Notes under the pieces: generated by a model
Databases searched by the model: none
What the model was told of the DNA's origin: nothing
What the model saw: the letters and a program-made list of their open reading frames with translations, nothing else
From: Sporomusaceae bacterium
GTDB taxonomy: Bacteria; Bacillota; Negativicutes; DSM-13327
DNA length: 24,688 nucleotides
Assembly: GCA_027492445.1 (NCBI GenBank)
Contig: JAPUES010000062.1
Location: 1-24,688 of the forward strand
Reading direction: 5' to 3'
Made by a program: the position numbers and the translations under genes
Shown: positions 15,048 to 22,602 of the stretch, piece after piece
Numbering within the stretch: the stretch's first letter is position 1
How the letters are laid out: every line of letters begins with the position of its first letter

Positions 15048-16070
15048 ATGTGGAAAAATATCCAACTTCATCGTAAAATTGCCCCGGAACTCATTGATTT
15101 AATTGAAGAACGATATGATATTTTGCGGCATATTCAATATTTTGAGCCTATTGGGCGCAGAGCACTAGCGTTAGTAGTGGAAAAAGGTGAAAGAGTTGTA
15201 AGGGCCCAGGTAGAATTTCTAAAAAATGCAGGTTTGGTAGAATTTTCACCAATGGGTATGACTTTAACCCCTGAAGGACAACTAATGCAAGATGAATTAT
15301 CAGAATATGTTAAAGTGTTACATGGTTTGACAATGTTAGAAACGGAGCTATCGGAGAAACTTGGCATTCAGCAAGTGATTATTATACCTGGTGATAGTGA
15401 AGTTAATAATATGGTTCGCCGAGAACTCGGACGTGCTACGGCAAAGTTATTAGCCCGCTATTTGAATAAAGAAAATATGATAGTGGCTGTAAGCGGCGGG
15501 ACAATCATGGCGAATGTTGCTGAATCAGTTAACTTTAGCCAGCCTACCGTAACGGTTGTACCAGCTCGTGGGGGACTTGGGGGACAAGTGGAATACCAAG
15601 CCAATAGCATTGCTGCGACCATGGCAACTAAGCTAGGTGGTAAGTATCGTATGCTACATTTACCTGATGGCGTCAGTGAAGAAATGGTGGTCAAGATGCT
15701 GGCAAGCAATACCAATATTCTTACGGTTGCCGACATGATTAAAAAGGCTGATGTACTCATACATGGTATTGGTGAGGCCAGAGAAATGGCTCGGCGGCGG
15801 GGATCTGATGAAGAATTTGTTACTAAGCTCATAGATAGTGGAGCTGTTGGTGAAGCATTAGGTCATTATTGCACACTGACAGGTAAACATATATATATAA
15901 CAAGCAGTGTTGGGTTACAACTGGATAATTTGGCGGAGATTGGTTTAGTGATTGCAGTAGCAGGTGGCCAGAAAAAGGCTAAAGCTATTGTAGCGGTTAC
16001 CAGTGCTGGTGGGCAGGATGTACTTATTACCGACGAGGCTGCTGCCAAAGCTATTCAGAGTATCATATAA
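15048..16070 (+). CDS. cggR: Central glycolytic genes regulator (SorC family)
   Basis: A 340-residue repressor. An N-terminal winged-helix DNA-binding region (~1-90, including LIEERYDILRHIQYFEPIGRRALA) is followed by a SorC/DeoR-type sugar-phosphate-binding domain (~100-340). Landmarks of the latter: IVAVSGGTIMANVAE, TVVPARGGLGG and YQANSIAATMA. In Bacillus CggR, fructose-1,6-bisphosphate binding in this domain relieves repression of gapA. It is the first gene of the run cggR-gap-pgk-tpiA-gpmI-eno, as in Bacillus, and has a matching operator directly upstream. GAGG seven bases before ATG 15048 supports the start. Role and position agree, so confidence is high; the effector here is assumed from Bacillus. 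Confidence 0.95.
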   Translation: MWKNIQLHRKIAPELIDLIEERYDILRHIQYFEPIGRRALALVVEKGERVVRAQVEFLKNAGLVEFSPMGMTLTPEGQLMQDELSEYVKVLHGLTMLETELSEKLGIQQVIIIPGDSEVNNMVRRELGRATAKLLARYLNKENMIVAVSGGTIMANVAESVNFSQPTVTVVPARGGLGGQVEYQANSIAATMATKLGGKYRMLHLPDGVSEEMVVKMLASNTNILTVADMIKKADVLIHGIGEAREMARRRGSDEEFVTKLIDSGAVGEALGHYCTLTGKHIYITSSVGLQLDNLAEIGLVIAVAGGQKKAKAIVAVTSAGGQDVLITDEAAAKAIQSII

Positions 16071-16073
16071 GTC

Positions 16074-16088
16074 TTGGCTAAGTGCCAA
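16074..16088 (+). other. Short hairpin at the cggR-gap junction
   Basis: TTGGC (16074-16078) and GCCAA (16084-16088) with a 5-base loop, starting four bases after the cggR stop and followed by an A/T stretch leading to the gap ribosome binding site. In B. subtilis the cggR-gapA mRNA is cleaved near this junction and a 5' hairpin stabilises the gapA part; this element sits in the comparable place. Confidence 0.45.
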
Positions 16089-16122
16089 AAAATTACTAAA
16101 TTTTTAGGAGGTATTTTTAACA

Positions 16123-17136
16123 ATGGCAGTAAAAGTAGCGATTAATGGTTTTGGACGTATTGGACGTCTTGCATTTCGGCAAATGTTCGGTGCAGAAGGT
16201 TACGATGTTGTTGCAATCAATGACTTAACAAGCCCTAAAATGCTTGCACACTTATTGAAGTATGATTCTGCTCAAGGTAGATATGCTTTAGGTGATACAG
16301 TGGTTGCAGGTGAAGATTCCATTACTGTTGATGGTAAAGAAATCAAAATCTACAAATCAGCAAAAGCAGAAGAATTACCTTGGGGTGAACTTGGTGTAGA
16401 TGTTGTGCTTGAATGTACAGGTTTCTATACTTCCAAAGAAAAAGCTTCTGCACATATTACTGCAGGCGCTAAAAAAGTTGTTATCTCTGCTCCAGCTGGA
16501 ACTGACCTTCCTACTGTTGTTTTCAATGTAAACCATGATATACTAAAAGCTAGCGATACCGTTATTTCTGCAGCATCTTGCACTACAAACTGCTTAGCTC
16601 CTATGGCTAACGCACTTAATAACCTAGCTCCTATTAAGAGCGGTATTATGTCCACAATTCATGCTTATACTGGTGACCAAATGACTCTTGACGGCCCTCA
16701 AAGAAATGGTGATCTTAGAAGATCCCGTGCTGCCGCCGTTAACATCGTTCCTAACTCTACTGGTGCTGCTAAAGCTATCGGTTTAGTTATTCCTGCATTA
16801 AATGGTAAATTAATTGGTTCCGCACAACGCGTTCCAACACCTACTGGTTCTTCCACAATTTTAATATCAGTTGTTGAAGGTACTGTTACAAAAGACCAAG
16901 TTAATGCTGCTATGAAAGCTGCAGCTGATGAATCTTTCGGTTACACCGAAGAAGAATTAGTATCTAGCGATATCATTGGTATTAAATTTGGTTCCTTATT
17001 CGATGCTACACAAACAATGGTAGCTCCTATGGATAATGGATGCACACAAGTTCAAACTGTTTCTTGGTATGACAATGAAAACAGCTATACAAGCCAAATG
17101 GTTCGTACCATTAAATATTTCTCAGAACTTGCATAA
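16123..17136 (+). CDS. gap: Glyceraldehyde-3-phosphate dehydrogenase (type I, NAD-dependent)
   Basis: Oxidative phosphorylation of glyceraldehyde-3-phosphate to 1,3-bisphosphoglycerate with NAD+. Full length at 337 residues. NAD fold NGFGRIGRLAFR at residue ~8, with Asp in AINDLTS favouring NAD over NADP. The catalytic Cys153 lies in SCTTNC and the His in HAYTGDQ (~residue 180). Phosphate-site residues RRSRAAAVNIVPNSTGAAKA follow. An excellent TTAGGAGGT ribosome binding site precedes the ATG. It is the second gene of the CggR operon, which in Bacillus marks the glycolytic (GapA) rather than the gluconeogenic (GapB) enzyme. Confidence 0.97.
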   Translation: MAVKVAINGFGRIGRLAFRQMFGAEGYDVVAINDLTSPKMLAHLLKYDSAQGRYALGDTVVAGEDSITVDGKEIKIYKSAKAEELPWGELGVDVVLECTGFYTSKEKASAHITAGAKKVVISAPAGTDLPTVVFNVNHDILKASDTVISAASCTTNCLAPMANALNNLAPIKSGIMSTIHAYTGDQMTLDGPQRNGDLRRSRAAAVNIVPNSTGAAKAIGLVIPALNGKLIGSAQRVPTPTGSSTILISVVEGTVTKDQVNAAMKAAADESFGYTEEELVSSDIIGIKFGSLFDATQTMVAPMDNGCTQVQTVSWYDNENSYTSQMVRTIKYFSELA

Positions 17137-17153
17137 ATTTTAAAGTTATTAAG

Positions 17154-17184
17154 GCCCGGCCTCTTTGGGCCGGGCAATATTTTT
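17154..17184 (+). terminator. GC-rich hairpin between gap and pgk (possible attenuator)
   Basis: GCCCGGCC (17154-17161) and GGCCGGGC (17168-17175) form a perfect 8-base, all G/C stem with a 6-base loop, followed by AATATTTTT. The stem is very stable in this AT-rich context, and the T-tract is interrupted. It probably lets only part of transcription pass, or blocks 3' decay, giving more gap than downstream message. Confidence 0.6.
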
Positions 17185-17198
17185 AAGGAGAAACAAAA

Positions 17199-18386
17199 AT
17201 GCTGAATAAAAAGTCTATTCGCGACATTAATGTGAGCGGTAAGAAAGTATTTATACGGGTAGATTATAATGTTCCTATGGATAAACAAGGTAACATTACT
17301 GAGGACACTCGTATTCGTGCCACCCTTCCTACCTTAGAATATTTGTTGTCTAAAAATGCTGCTATTATTATTGGTAGCCATTTAGGTCGTCCTAAAGGTG
17401 CAGTTGTACCTGAGTTTTCTGTAGTACCTGTAGCAGAAAGACTATCCTCTTTGATCGGTAGAGAAATTGTAGTAGCTCCTGACTCTGTTGGCCCAGAAGT
17501 GGAAGCATTGGCAAAAGACCTAAAACCAGGTCAAATTCTAATGCTAGAAAATCTTCGCTTTCATAAAGAAGAAGAAAAAAACGATCCTGAATTCTCTAAA
17601 CAATTGGCTAGTTTAGCAGATATTGCGGTAAATGATGCGTTTGGTGTATCCCACCGTGCTCATGCTTCCGTTGAAGGAATTACTAAATATTTGCCAGCTG
17701 TAGCTGGACTCCTAATGGAAAAAGAAATTATTTTCGTTGGTCAGACAGTTGCAAATCCAGTTGCTCCTTTCGTAGCAATTATCGGTGGCGCAAAAGTGTC
17801 TGATAAAATTGGTGTTATTGAAAACTTACTCAATAAGGTAAATACCTTAATCATTGGTGGCGGTATGGCCAATACCTTCCTCGCCGCACAAGGCTATAAC
17901 ACTGGAAAATCATTACTAGAAGCGGATAAAGTAGAATTAGCAAAATCCTTAATTGAAAAAGCTAAAGAACGTGGTGTTAATTTATTACTTCCTACGGATG
18001 TAGTGATTGCTGATAAATTTGCTGCTGATGCTGCCACAAAAGCAGTAGCGGTAGATTCTATCGACAGCGAGTGGATGGCTCTTGACATTGGTCCTGATAC
18101 GGCCAAAATGTATGCGAAAGCTTTAGAAGATGCTAAGACTGTTGTATGGAATGGCCCAATGGGTGTATTTGAAATGGATGCATTTGCCAATGGGACAAAT
18201 ACAGTGGCAGTTGCTGTAGCAGGCTCTAGTGCGACTAGTATTGTTGGCGGTGGTGATTCCATCGCTGCACTAGAAAAAGCTGGCCTTGCTAGCAAAATAA
18301 CGCACATTTCAACTGGCGGCGGCGCTTCTTTAGAATTTTTAGAAGGTAAAGTATTACCGGGTATTGCTGCTCTTGCAGATAAATAA
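17199..18386 (+). CDS. pgk: Phosphoglycerate kinase
   Basis: Transfers phosphate from 1,3-bisphosphoglycerate to ADP, the first ATP-yielding step of lower glycolysis. A standard-length 395-residue monomer. N-domain substrate-binding motifs are RVDYNVPMD (~21), GSHLGRPKG (~59) and MLENLRFHKEEE (~110). C-domain nucleotide motifs are IIGGAKVSDKIG, VVWNGPMGVFE and VGGGDSIAALEKAG near the end. The ATG has an AAGGAG ribosome binding site eight bases upstream. It is preceded by the GC-rich hairpin after gap and followed by tpiA after 32 bases. Confidence 0.97.
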   Translation: MLNKKSIRDINVSGKKVFIRVDYNVPMDKQGNITEDTRIRATLPTLEYLLSKNAAIIIGSHLGRPKGAVVPEFSVVPVAERLSSLIGREIVVAPDSVGPEVEALAKDLKPGQILMLENLRFHKEEEKNDPEFSKQLASLADIAVNDAFGVSHRAHASVEGITKYLPAVAGLLMEKEIIFVGQTVANPVAPFVAIIGGAKVSDKIGVIENLLNKVNTLIIGGGMANTFLAAQGYNTGKSLLEADKVELAKSLIEKAKERGVNLLLPTDVVIADKFAADAATKAVAVDSIDSEWMALDIGPDTAKMYAKALEDAKTVVWNGPMGVFEMDAFANGTNTVAVAVAGSSATSIVGGGDSIAALEKAGLASKITHISTGGGASLEFLEGKVLPGIAALADK

Positions 18387-18418
18387 TAAATAAATAAAAA
18401 TATTGGAGGAATAATAAC

Positions 18419-19168
18419 ATGCGTAGACCTATTATTGCAGGGAACTGGAAATTACACAACACAGGTAGCCAAGGCATCGCTTTGGTACAAGAACTTGCTA
18501 AATTAACTGTAGGTGCTGACAACGTAGATATCGTAGTTTGCCCAACTTTCACTGCTCTTGCTCCTGTAGCAACTGCACTCAAAGATACTAACATTCATCT
18601 TGGCGCACAAAATATGCACTGGGAAAAGAAAGGTGCTTTCACTGGCGAAATCACTGCTGAAATGCTAAAAGATGTATGCTGCGAGTATGTTATCATTGGT
18701 CACTCTGAGCGTCGTCAATATTTCGCTGAAACAGATGAAACTGTAAACAAAAAAGTTAAAGCTGCTTTAGAAGCAGGCTTAGTACCACTTATGTGTGTTG
18801 GTGAATCTTTAGAAGAACGTGAAGCTGGCACAACAGAAGATCTTGTTGGTAAACAAGTACGTGCAGGCCTTGCAGGTTTGACAAATGATCAAGTAGCAAC
18901 TGTAGTTATTGCTTATGAGCCAATCTGGGCAATTGGTACAGGCCGTACTGCTACTTCTGACCAAGCCAATGATGTATGTGCATTTGTTCGTCGCACTGTA
19001 GCTGAAATGTTTAATCAAGCAACTGCTGATAAAACACGTATCCAATACGGCGGTAGTGTAAAAGCAGATAATATTGCAGAATTAATGGGCAAAAGTGATA
19101 TTGATGGCGCACTTGTTGGTGGCGCAGCTCTTGATCCTGTTGGCTTTAGCAAAATCGTTAAATTTTAG
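18419..19168 (+). CDS. tpiA: Triosephosphate isomerase
   Basis: Interconverts dihydroxyacetone phosphate and glyceraldehyde-3-phosphate. Here it is the junction between the glycerol branch (GlpABC makes dihydroxyacetone phosphate) and lower glycolysis. 249 residues, the normal TIM-barrel length. N-terminal GNWKLH carries the catalytic Lys, His95 lies in IIGHSERR, and Glu167 in AYEPIWAIGTG. The phosphate grip QYGGSVKADN is near residue 203. GGAGG precedes the ATG. The stop codon is embedded in the ribosome binding site of gpmI, indicating tight coupling. Confidence 0.97.
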   Translation: MRRPIIAGNWKLHNTGSQGIALVQELAKLTVGADNVDIVVCPTFTALAPVATALKDTNIHLGAQNMHWEKKGAFTGEITAEMLKDVCCEYVIIGHSERRQYFAETDETVNKKVKAALEAGLVPLMCVGESLEEREAGTTEDLVGKQVRAGLAGLTNDQVATVVIAYEPIWAIGTGRTATSDQANDVCAFVRRTVAEMFNQATADKTRIQYGGSVKADNIAELMGKSDIDGALVGGAALDPVGFSKIVKF

Positions 19169-19179
19169 GAGGCATCTTA

Positions 19180-20721
19180 GTGAGTAAGTTACAAGCACCG
19201 ATTGCACTTGTTATTCTAGATGGTTGGGGGCTTGGTAGTGTAACCGATTCGTACAATGCAATTGTACAAGCGGATACTCCTCATATGGACCTGCTAACGG
19301 AACTATATCCAACGACTACTTTGAGTTGTTCTGGCGAAGCGGTAGGTCTACCAGATGGTCAAATGGGGAACTCAGAAGTTGGACATTTAAACATTGGTGC
19401 TGGCCGGGTTGTTTATCAAGAATTAACTCGTATCTCGAAAGAGATTCGGGAAGGTGATTTGTTCACAAACCCAGTATTAGTGAAAGTTGTAGACGAGGCG
19501 AAAGCCAATGATGGTGCACTACATTTAATGGGCTTAGTGTCAGATGGTGGTGTACATAGTCACATTGAACATGTATATGCACTCCTAGAACTTGCAAAAC
19601 GTCATAATCTAACAAAAGTATATGTTCATGCTTTTTTAGATGGTCGTGATGTACCGCCTTCTAGTGCTCTTACGTATATTGCAGCATTAGAAGCTAAAAT
19701 GGCGGAAATTGGTGTAGGTAGCATTTCTACGATTAGTGGACGTTATTACGCCATGGACCGGGATAAACGTTGGGAGCGCGTAGAAAAGGCATATAATGCT
19801 ATGGTTTGCCGACAAGGAGAAAGCGCTCCGTCGGCGACAGCTGCGATTGAGCAATCTTATAGCCTTGGAAAAACCGATGAGTTTGTTCCGCCAACAGTGA
19901 TTGGTAGCTGCGATGATTGTGGGATAAAAGCTAATGATGGCGTTATCTTCTTTAACTTCCGCCCTGATCGTGCCCGGGAATTAACCCATGTGTTTGTAGA
20001 TCAAGATTTTGCTGGTTTTGAACGTTGCAATGGCTGTTTCCCACTACATTTTGCAACCCTAACTCAATATGATGAGACCTTACCAGTAAAAGTGGCCTAT
20101 GCACCACAAGTCCTAAAAAATACTTTAGGTGAAGTCGTTGAGAAGGCTGGCCTAGCTCAGCTAAGAATTGCAGAGACGGAAAAATACGCTCATGTTACTT
20201 TCTTCTTTAATGGCGGTGAAGAAAAACCTTACATTGGTGAAGAACGTATCTTAGTTCCTTCTCCAAAGGTCGCTACTTACGATTTGCAGCCAGAAATGAG
20301 TGCTATCGAAGTTACTGATAAATTAGTAGCAGCCATTAAAGAAGGTACCTTTGACGTCATCATTCTAAACTATGCGAATAGTGATATGGTAGGCCATACG
20401 GGTAAGCTTGATGCAGCGATGAAGGCAGTTACGACGGTAGATACTTGCGTTGGTCGTGTTGTGGATGCCATGCGCAGTCGCGGTGGCATTACCTTAATTA
20501 CTGCTGACCATGGTAATGCAGATGTAATGCTTGACCATGTAACAGGTGAACCGTTTACTGCTCATACTACAAATGACGTGCCATTCCTTCTAGTATCAGA
20601 AGAGCATCGTGGCAAGTCATTAGAAAAAGGTATTTTAGCAGATATTGCCCCTACTATGTTAGCTTTGGCAGGAATAGAAATACCTGTGGAAATGACAGGT
20701 AAAAGTTTATTAAAAAAATAA
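19180..20721 (+). CDS. gpmI: 2,3-bisphosphoglycerate-independent phosphoglycerate mutase
   Basis: Converts 3-phosphoglycerate to 2-phosphoglycerate through a phosphoserine intermediate; manganese-dependent, alkaline-phosphatase superfamily. 513 residues, normal length. N-terminal metal site VILDGWGLG, nucleophile Ser65 in QMGNSEVGHLNIGAGR, HAFLDGRDVPP (~150), NFRPDRARELT (~265) and C-terminal metal ligands in NYANSDMVGHTG and ITADHGNAD. GTG start with TTAGGAGG overlapping the tpiA stop. Dependence on cofactor-free mutase is usual for Firmicutes. In spore formers its Mn and pH sensitivity is tied to 3-phosphoglycerate build-up in spores; relevance here is unknown. Confidence 0.96.
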   Translation: MSKLQAPIALVILDGWGLGSVTDSYNAIVQADTPHMDLLTELYPTTTLSCSGEAVGLPDGQMGNSEVGHLNIGAGRVVYQELTRISKEIREGDLFTNPVLVKVVDEAKANDGALHLMGLVSDGGVHSHIEHVYALLELAKRHNLTKVYVHAFLDGRDVPPSSALTYIAALEAKMAEIGVGSISTISGRYYAMDRDKRWERVEKAYNAMVCRQGESAPSATAAIEQSYSLGKTDEFVPPTVIGSCDDCGIKANDGVIFFNFRPDRARELTHVFVDQDFAGFERCNGCFPLHFATLTQYDETLPVKVAYAPQVLKNTLGEVVEKAGLAQLRIAETEKYAHVTFFFNGGEEKPYIGEERILVPSPKVATYDLQPEMSAIEVTDKLVAAIKEGTFDVIILNYANSDMVGHTGKLDAAMKAVTTVDTCVGRVVDAMRSRGGITLITADHGNADVMLDHVTGEPFTAHTTNDVPFLLVSEEHRGKSLEKGILADIAPTMLALAGIEIPVEMTGKSLLKK

Positions 20722-20739
20722 AATTTGGAGATTGATGTA

Positions 20740-22017
20740 ATGATTATAACTGATATTTTTGCAAGAGAAGTTATGGATTCCCGTGGTAACCCTACAGTAG
20801 AAGTTGATGTGACTCTAGAAGACGGTACAATGGGTCGCGCTGCTGTTCCTTCTGGTGCATCTACTGGTATGCATGAAGCAGTAGAGCTTCGTGATGGTGG
20901 AGCACGTTACATGGGTAAAGGCGTACTGAAAGCTGTTGAAAACGTAAATGATCGTATTGCTCCTGAAGTAGTCGGTATGAATGTTTTCGATCAAGTCGGT
21001 ATTGATACATTGATGATCGAACTTGATGGAACTCCTAATAAGGCAGCTTTTGGTGCCAATGCTATTCTTGGTGTATCCATGGCCGTTGCTAAAGCAGCAG
21101 CTCTTGCTGTTGGACTACCTTTATACCAATACCTTGGTGGCTTTAATGCCAAAGAACTACCAGTTCCTATGATGAATATCCTTAATGGCGGCGCTCATGC
21201 TGACAATAACGTAGATATTCAAGAATTTATGATCATGCCTGTTGGCGCACCTAGCTTTGCAGAAGGTCTACGTATGTGTGCGGAGGTATATCATACGTTA
21301 AAAGGTGTATTAAAAGGTCTAGGTCTTAATACTGCTATTGGTGACGAAGGCGGTTTTGCTCCTAATTTGTCTTCTAATGAACAAGCTCTAGAAGTAATTG
21401 TAGAAGCTATCACAAAAGCTGGTTATAAGCCTGGTGAAGATTTTGGTCTAGCTCTTGACGTTGCTTCCACTGAAATCTACAAAGATGGCGTTTACAACCT
21501 TGCTGGTGAAGGCGTAATTAAGACTTCTGCTGAAATGGTTGAGTTTTATGCTCATCTAGTAGCGAAATATCCGATCCTTTCCATTGAAGACGGTATGTCT
21601 GAAGATGACTGGGCAGGTTGGGCTCTTATGACTGAGAAATTAGGCAAGAAAATTCAAATCGTTGGTGATGATTTGTTTGTTACCAACACTGAGCGTTTAG
21701 CGCGTGGTATTGAAGCGAAAACTGCAAACTCCATTTTGGTTAAAGTAAATCAAATTGGTACTTTGACAGAAACTTTCGATACTATCGAAATGGCAAAACG
21801 TGCAGGTTATACTTGCGTAATTTCCCATCGTTCAGGTGAAACGGAAGATTCCACTATTGCTGATATTGCTGTTGCAGTAAATGCTGGTCAAATCAAAACC
21901 GGTGCTCCTACTCGTAGTGACCGTGTTGCAAAATACAATCAACTTCTTCGTATTGAAGAAGAACTTAGCAGCATTAGCCAATATAAAGGTCGTAACGTTT
22001 TTTACAACATGAAATAA
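20740..22017 (+). CDS. eno: Enolase
   Basis: Dehydrates 2-phosphoglycerate to phosphoenolpyruvate; Mg-dependent. 425 residues. N-terminal AREVMDSRGNPTVEVDV, PSGASTGMHEAVELRD, then NGGAHADNNVDIQEFM, GDEGGFAP, SIEDGMSEDDW, LVKVNQIGT and the enolase signature region ending in SHRSGETEDSTIADIAV. The frame can open at TTG 20725, but that stretch contains the ribosome binding site (TTTGGAG), so the ATG at 20740, giving MIITDIFARE, is chosen. It is the last glycolytic gene of the operon and is followed by a strong terminator. Confidence 0.97.
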   Translation: MIITDIFAREVMDSRGNPTVEVDVTLEDGTMGRAAVPSGASTGMHEAVELRDGGARYMGKGVLKAVENVNDRIAPEVVGMNVFDQVGIDTLMIELDGTPNKAAFGANAILGVSMAVAKAAALAVGLPLYQYLGGFNAKELPVPMMNILNGGAHADNNVDIQEFMIMPVGAPSFAEGLRMCAEVYHTLKGVLKGLGLNTAIGDEGGFAPNLSSNEQALEVIVEAITKAGYKPGEDFGLALDVASTEIYKDGVYNLAGEGVIKTSAEMVEFYAHLVAKYPILSIEDGMSEDDWAGWALMTEKLGKKIQIVGDDLFVTNTERLARGIEAKTANSILVKVNQIGTLTETFDTIEMAKRAGYTCVISHRSGETEDSTIADIAVAVNAGQIKTGAPTRSDRVAKYNQLLRIEEELSSISQYKGRNVFYNMK

Positions 22018-22028
22018 ATTCATAACGA

Positions 22029-22080
22029 GAACACCAGGATGAAAGCAATGATATTGCCCTCAGTCTGGTGTTCTTTTCTT
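22029..22080 (+). terminator. Intrinsic terminator of the glycolytic operon
   Basis: GAACACCAG (22029-22037) and CTGGTGTTC (22065-22073) form a 9-base-pair stem, with an inner GCAAT/ATTGC stem, followed by TTTTCTT. It begins 12 bases after the eno stop and separates the glycolytic operon from secG. Confidence 0.85.
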
Positions 22081-22082
22081 GC

Positions 22083-22104
22083 GGAATCAAAATTTCTTGA
22101 TTCC
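22083..22104. repeat. Perfect inverted repeat after the eno terminator
   Basis: GGAATCAA (22083-22090) and TTGATTCC (22097-22104) with a 6-base loop, directly behind the eno terminator. It could be a back-up hairpin or an operator for secG. Confidence 0.4.
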
Positions 22105-22120
22105 AAGCAAGGGCAACTAA

Positions 22121-22145
22121 GGCTTGGTGCAAGCCAAGTTTTCTA
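22121..22145 (+). terminator. Second hairpin with T-tract before secG
   Basis: GGCTTG (22121-22126) and CAAGCC (22130-22135) with a 3-base loop, followed by AAGTTTTCT. CTTGG/CCAAG is an alternative pairing in the same place. Probably a weak back-up terminator of the eno transcript. Confidence 0.4.
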
Positions 22146-22185
22146 TGTGAATAATCAGAAAAATATAATAAAAATGGTTAAAATA

Positions 22186-22215
22186 TTGTCAAACTGATTT
22201 TGATTATGATACAAT
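22186..22215 (+). promoter_or_regulatory. Candidate secG promoter
   Basis: -35 TTGTCA (22186-22191) and -10 TACAAT (22210-22215) at 18-base spacing, each 5 of 6 to the vegetative consensus. It lies just downstream of the eno terminators and 35 bases before the proposed secG start, so secG and perhaps the pyrophosphatase have their own transcription start. Confidence 0.65.
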
Positions 22216-22250
22216 GAAAACATTCTATGAATAAGGAGGCTACTATCACT

Positions 22251-22481
22251 TTGATTATAGTTTTACAAATTTTATTGTCCATTATTTCAATTGCCTTGAT
22301 TGCTGTTGTTGTGTTGCAGTCAGGTAAAGGGGGAGGTTTGTCAGGATCTATTGGTGGCGGTGCCGAAAGTGTTATCGGTGGCAAGAAAAAGGGTCTAGAT
22401 GAATACTTATCAAAACTCACCATGATATTAGGCGTTTTATTTGCCATTTTCACCTTGGCGTTAGTTAAACTAATGAGCTAA
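22251..22481 (+). CDS. secG: Protein-export membrane protein SecG
   Basis: A 76-residue auxiliary subunit of the SecYEG translocon in the cytoplasmic membrane. Two hydrophobic helices (residues ~2-22 and ~55-74) flank the Gly/Ser-rich loop QSGKGGGLSGSIGGG typical of SecG. The frame extends to an ATG at 22227, but the AAGGAGG ribosome binding site (22233-22239) is inside that extension. The TTG at 22251, giving MIIVLQILLSI, is the better start. secG directly behind eno is a common Firmicute arrangement. Here it has its own promoter-like sequence. Confidence 0.9.
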   Translation: MIIVLQILLSIISIALIAVVVLQSGKGGGLSGSIGGGAESVIGGKKKGLDEYLSKLTMILGVLFAIFTLALVKLMS

Positions 22482-22602
22482 TCACTTCTTATAGTCACAC
22501 ATATTACAGATTATATGCAATACAATGTTAAATACCAATCATTTAGTTGAGGCTTTTCATCACATAGCGGACAGGTTGTTCAGCATAAGGGGGAAAAGAA
22601 AA

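Noticed and set aside
17894..18307. Minus-strand 137-codon open frame inside pgk
   Set aside because: Shadow of a well-conserved gene; no start signal and no family features.
22227..22250. ATG at 22227 as the secG start
   Set aside because: The ribosome binding site would lie within the coding sequence; the TTG start gives the usual SecG N-terminus.
22525..22602. Upstream ATG as the pyrophosphatase start
   Set aside because: The 26 added residues are charged, not typical of the family, and AAGGGGGA precedes the internal ATG at 22603.
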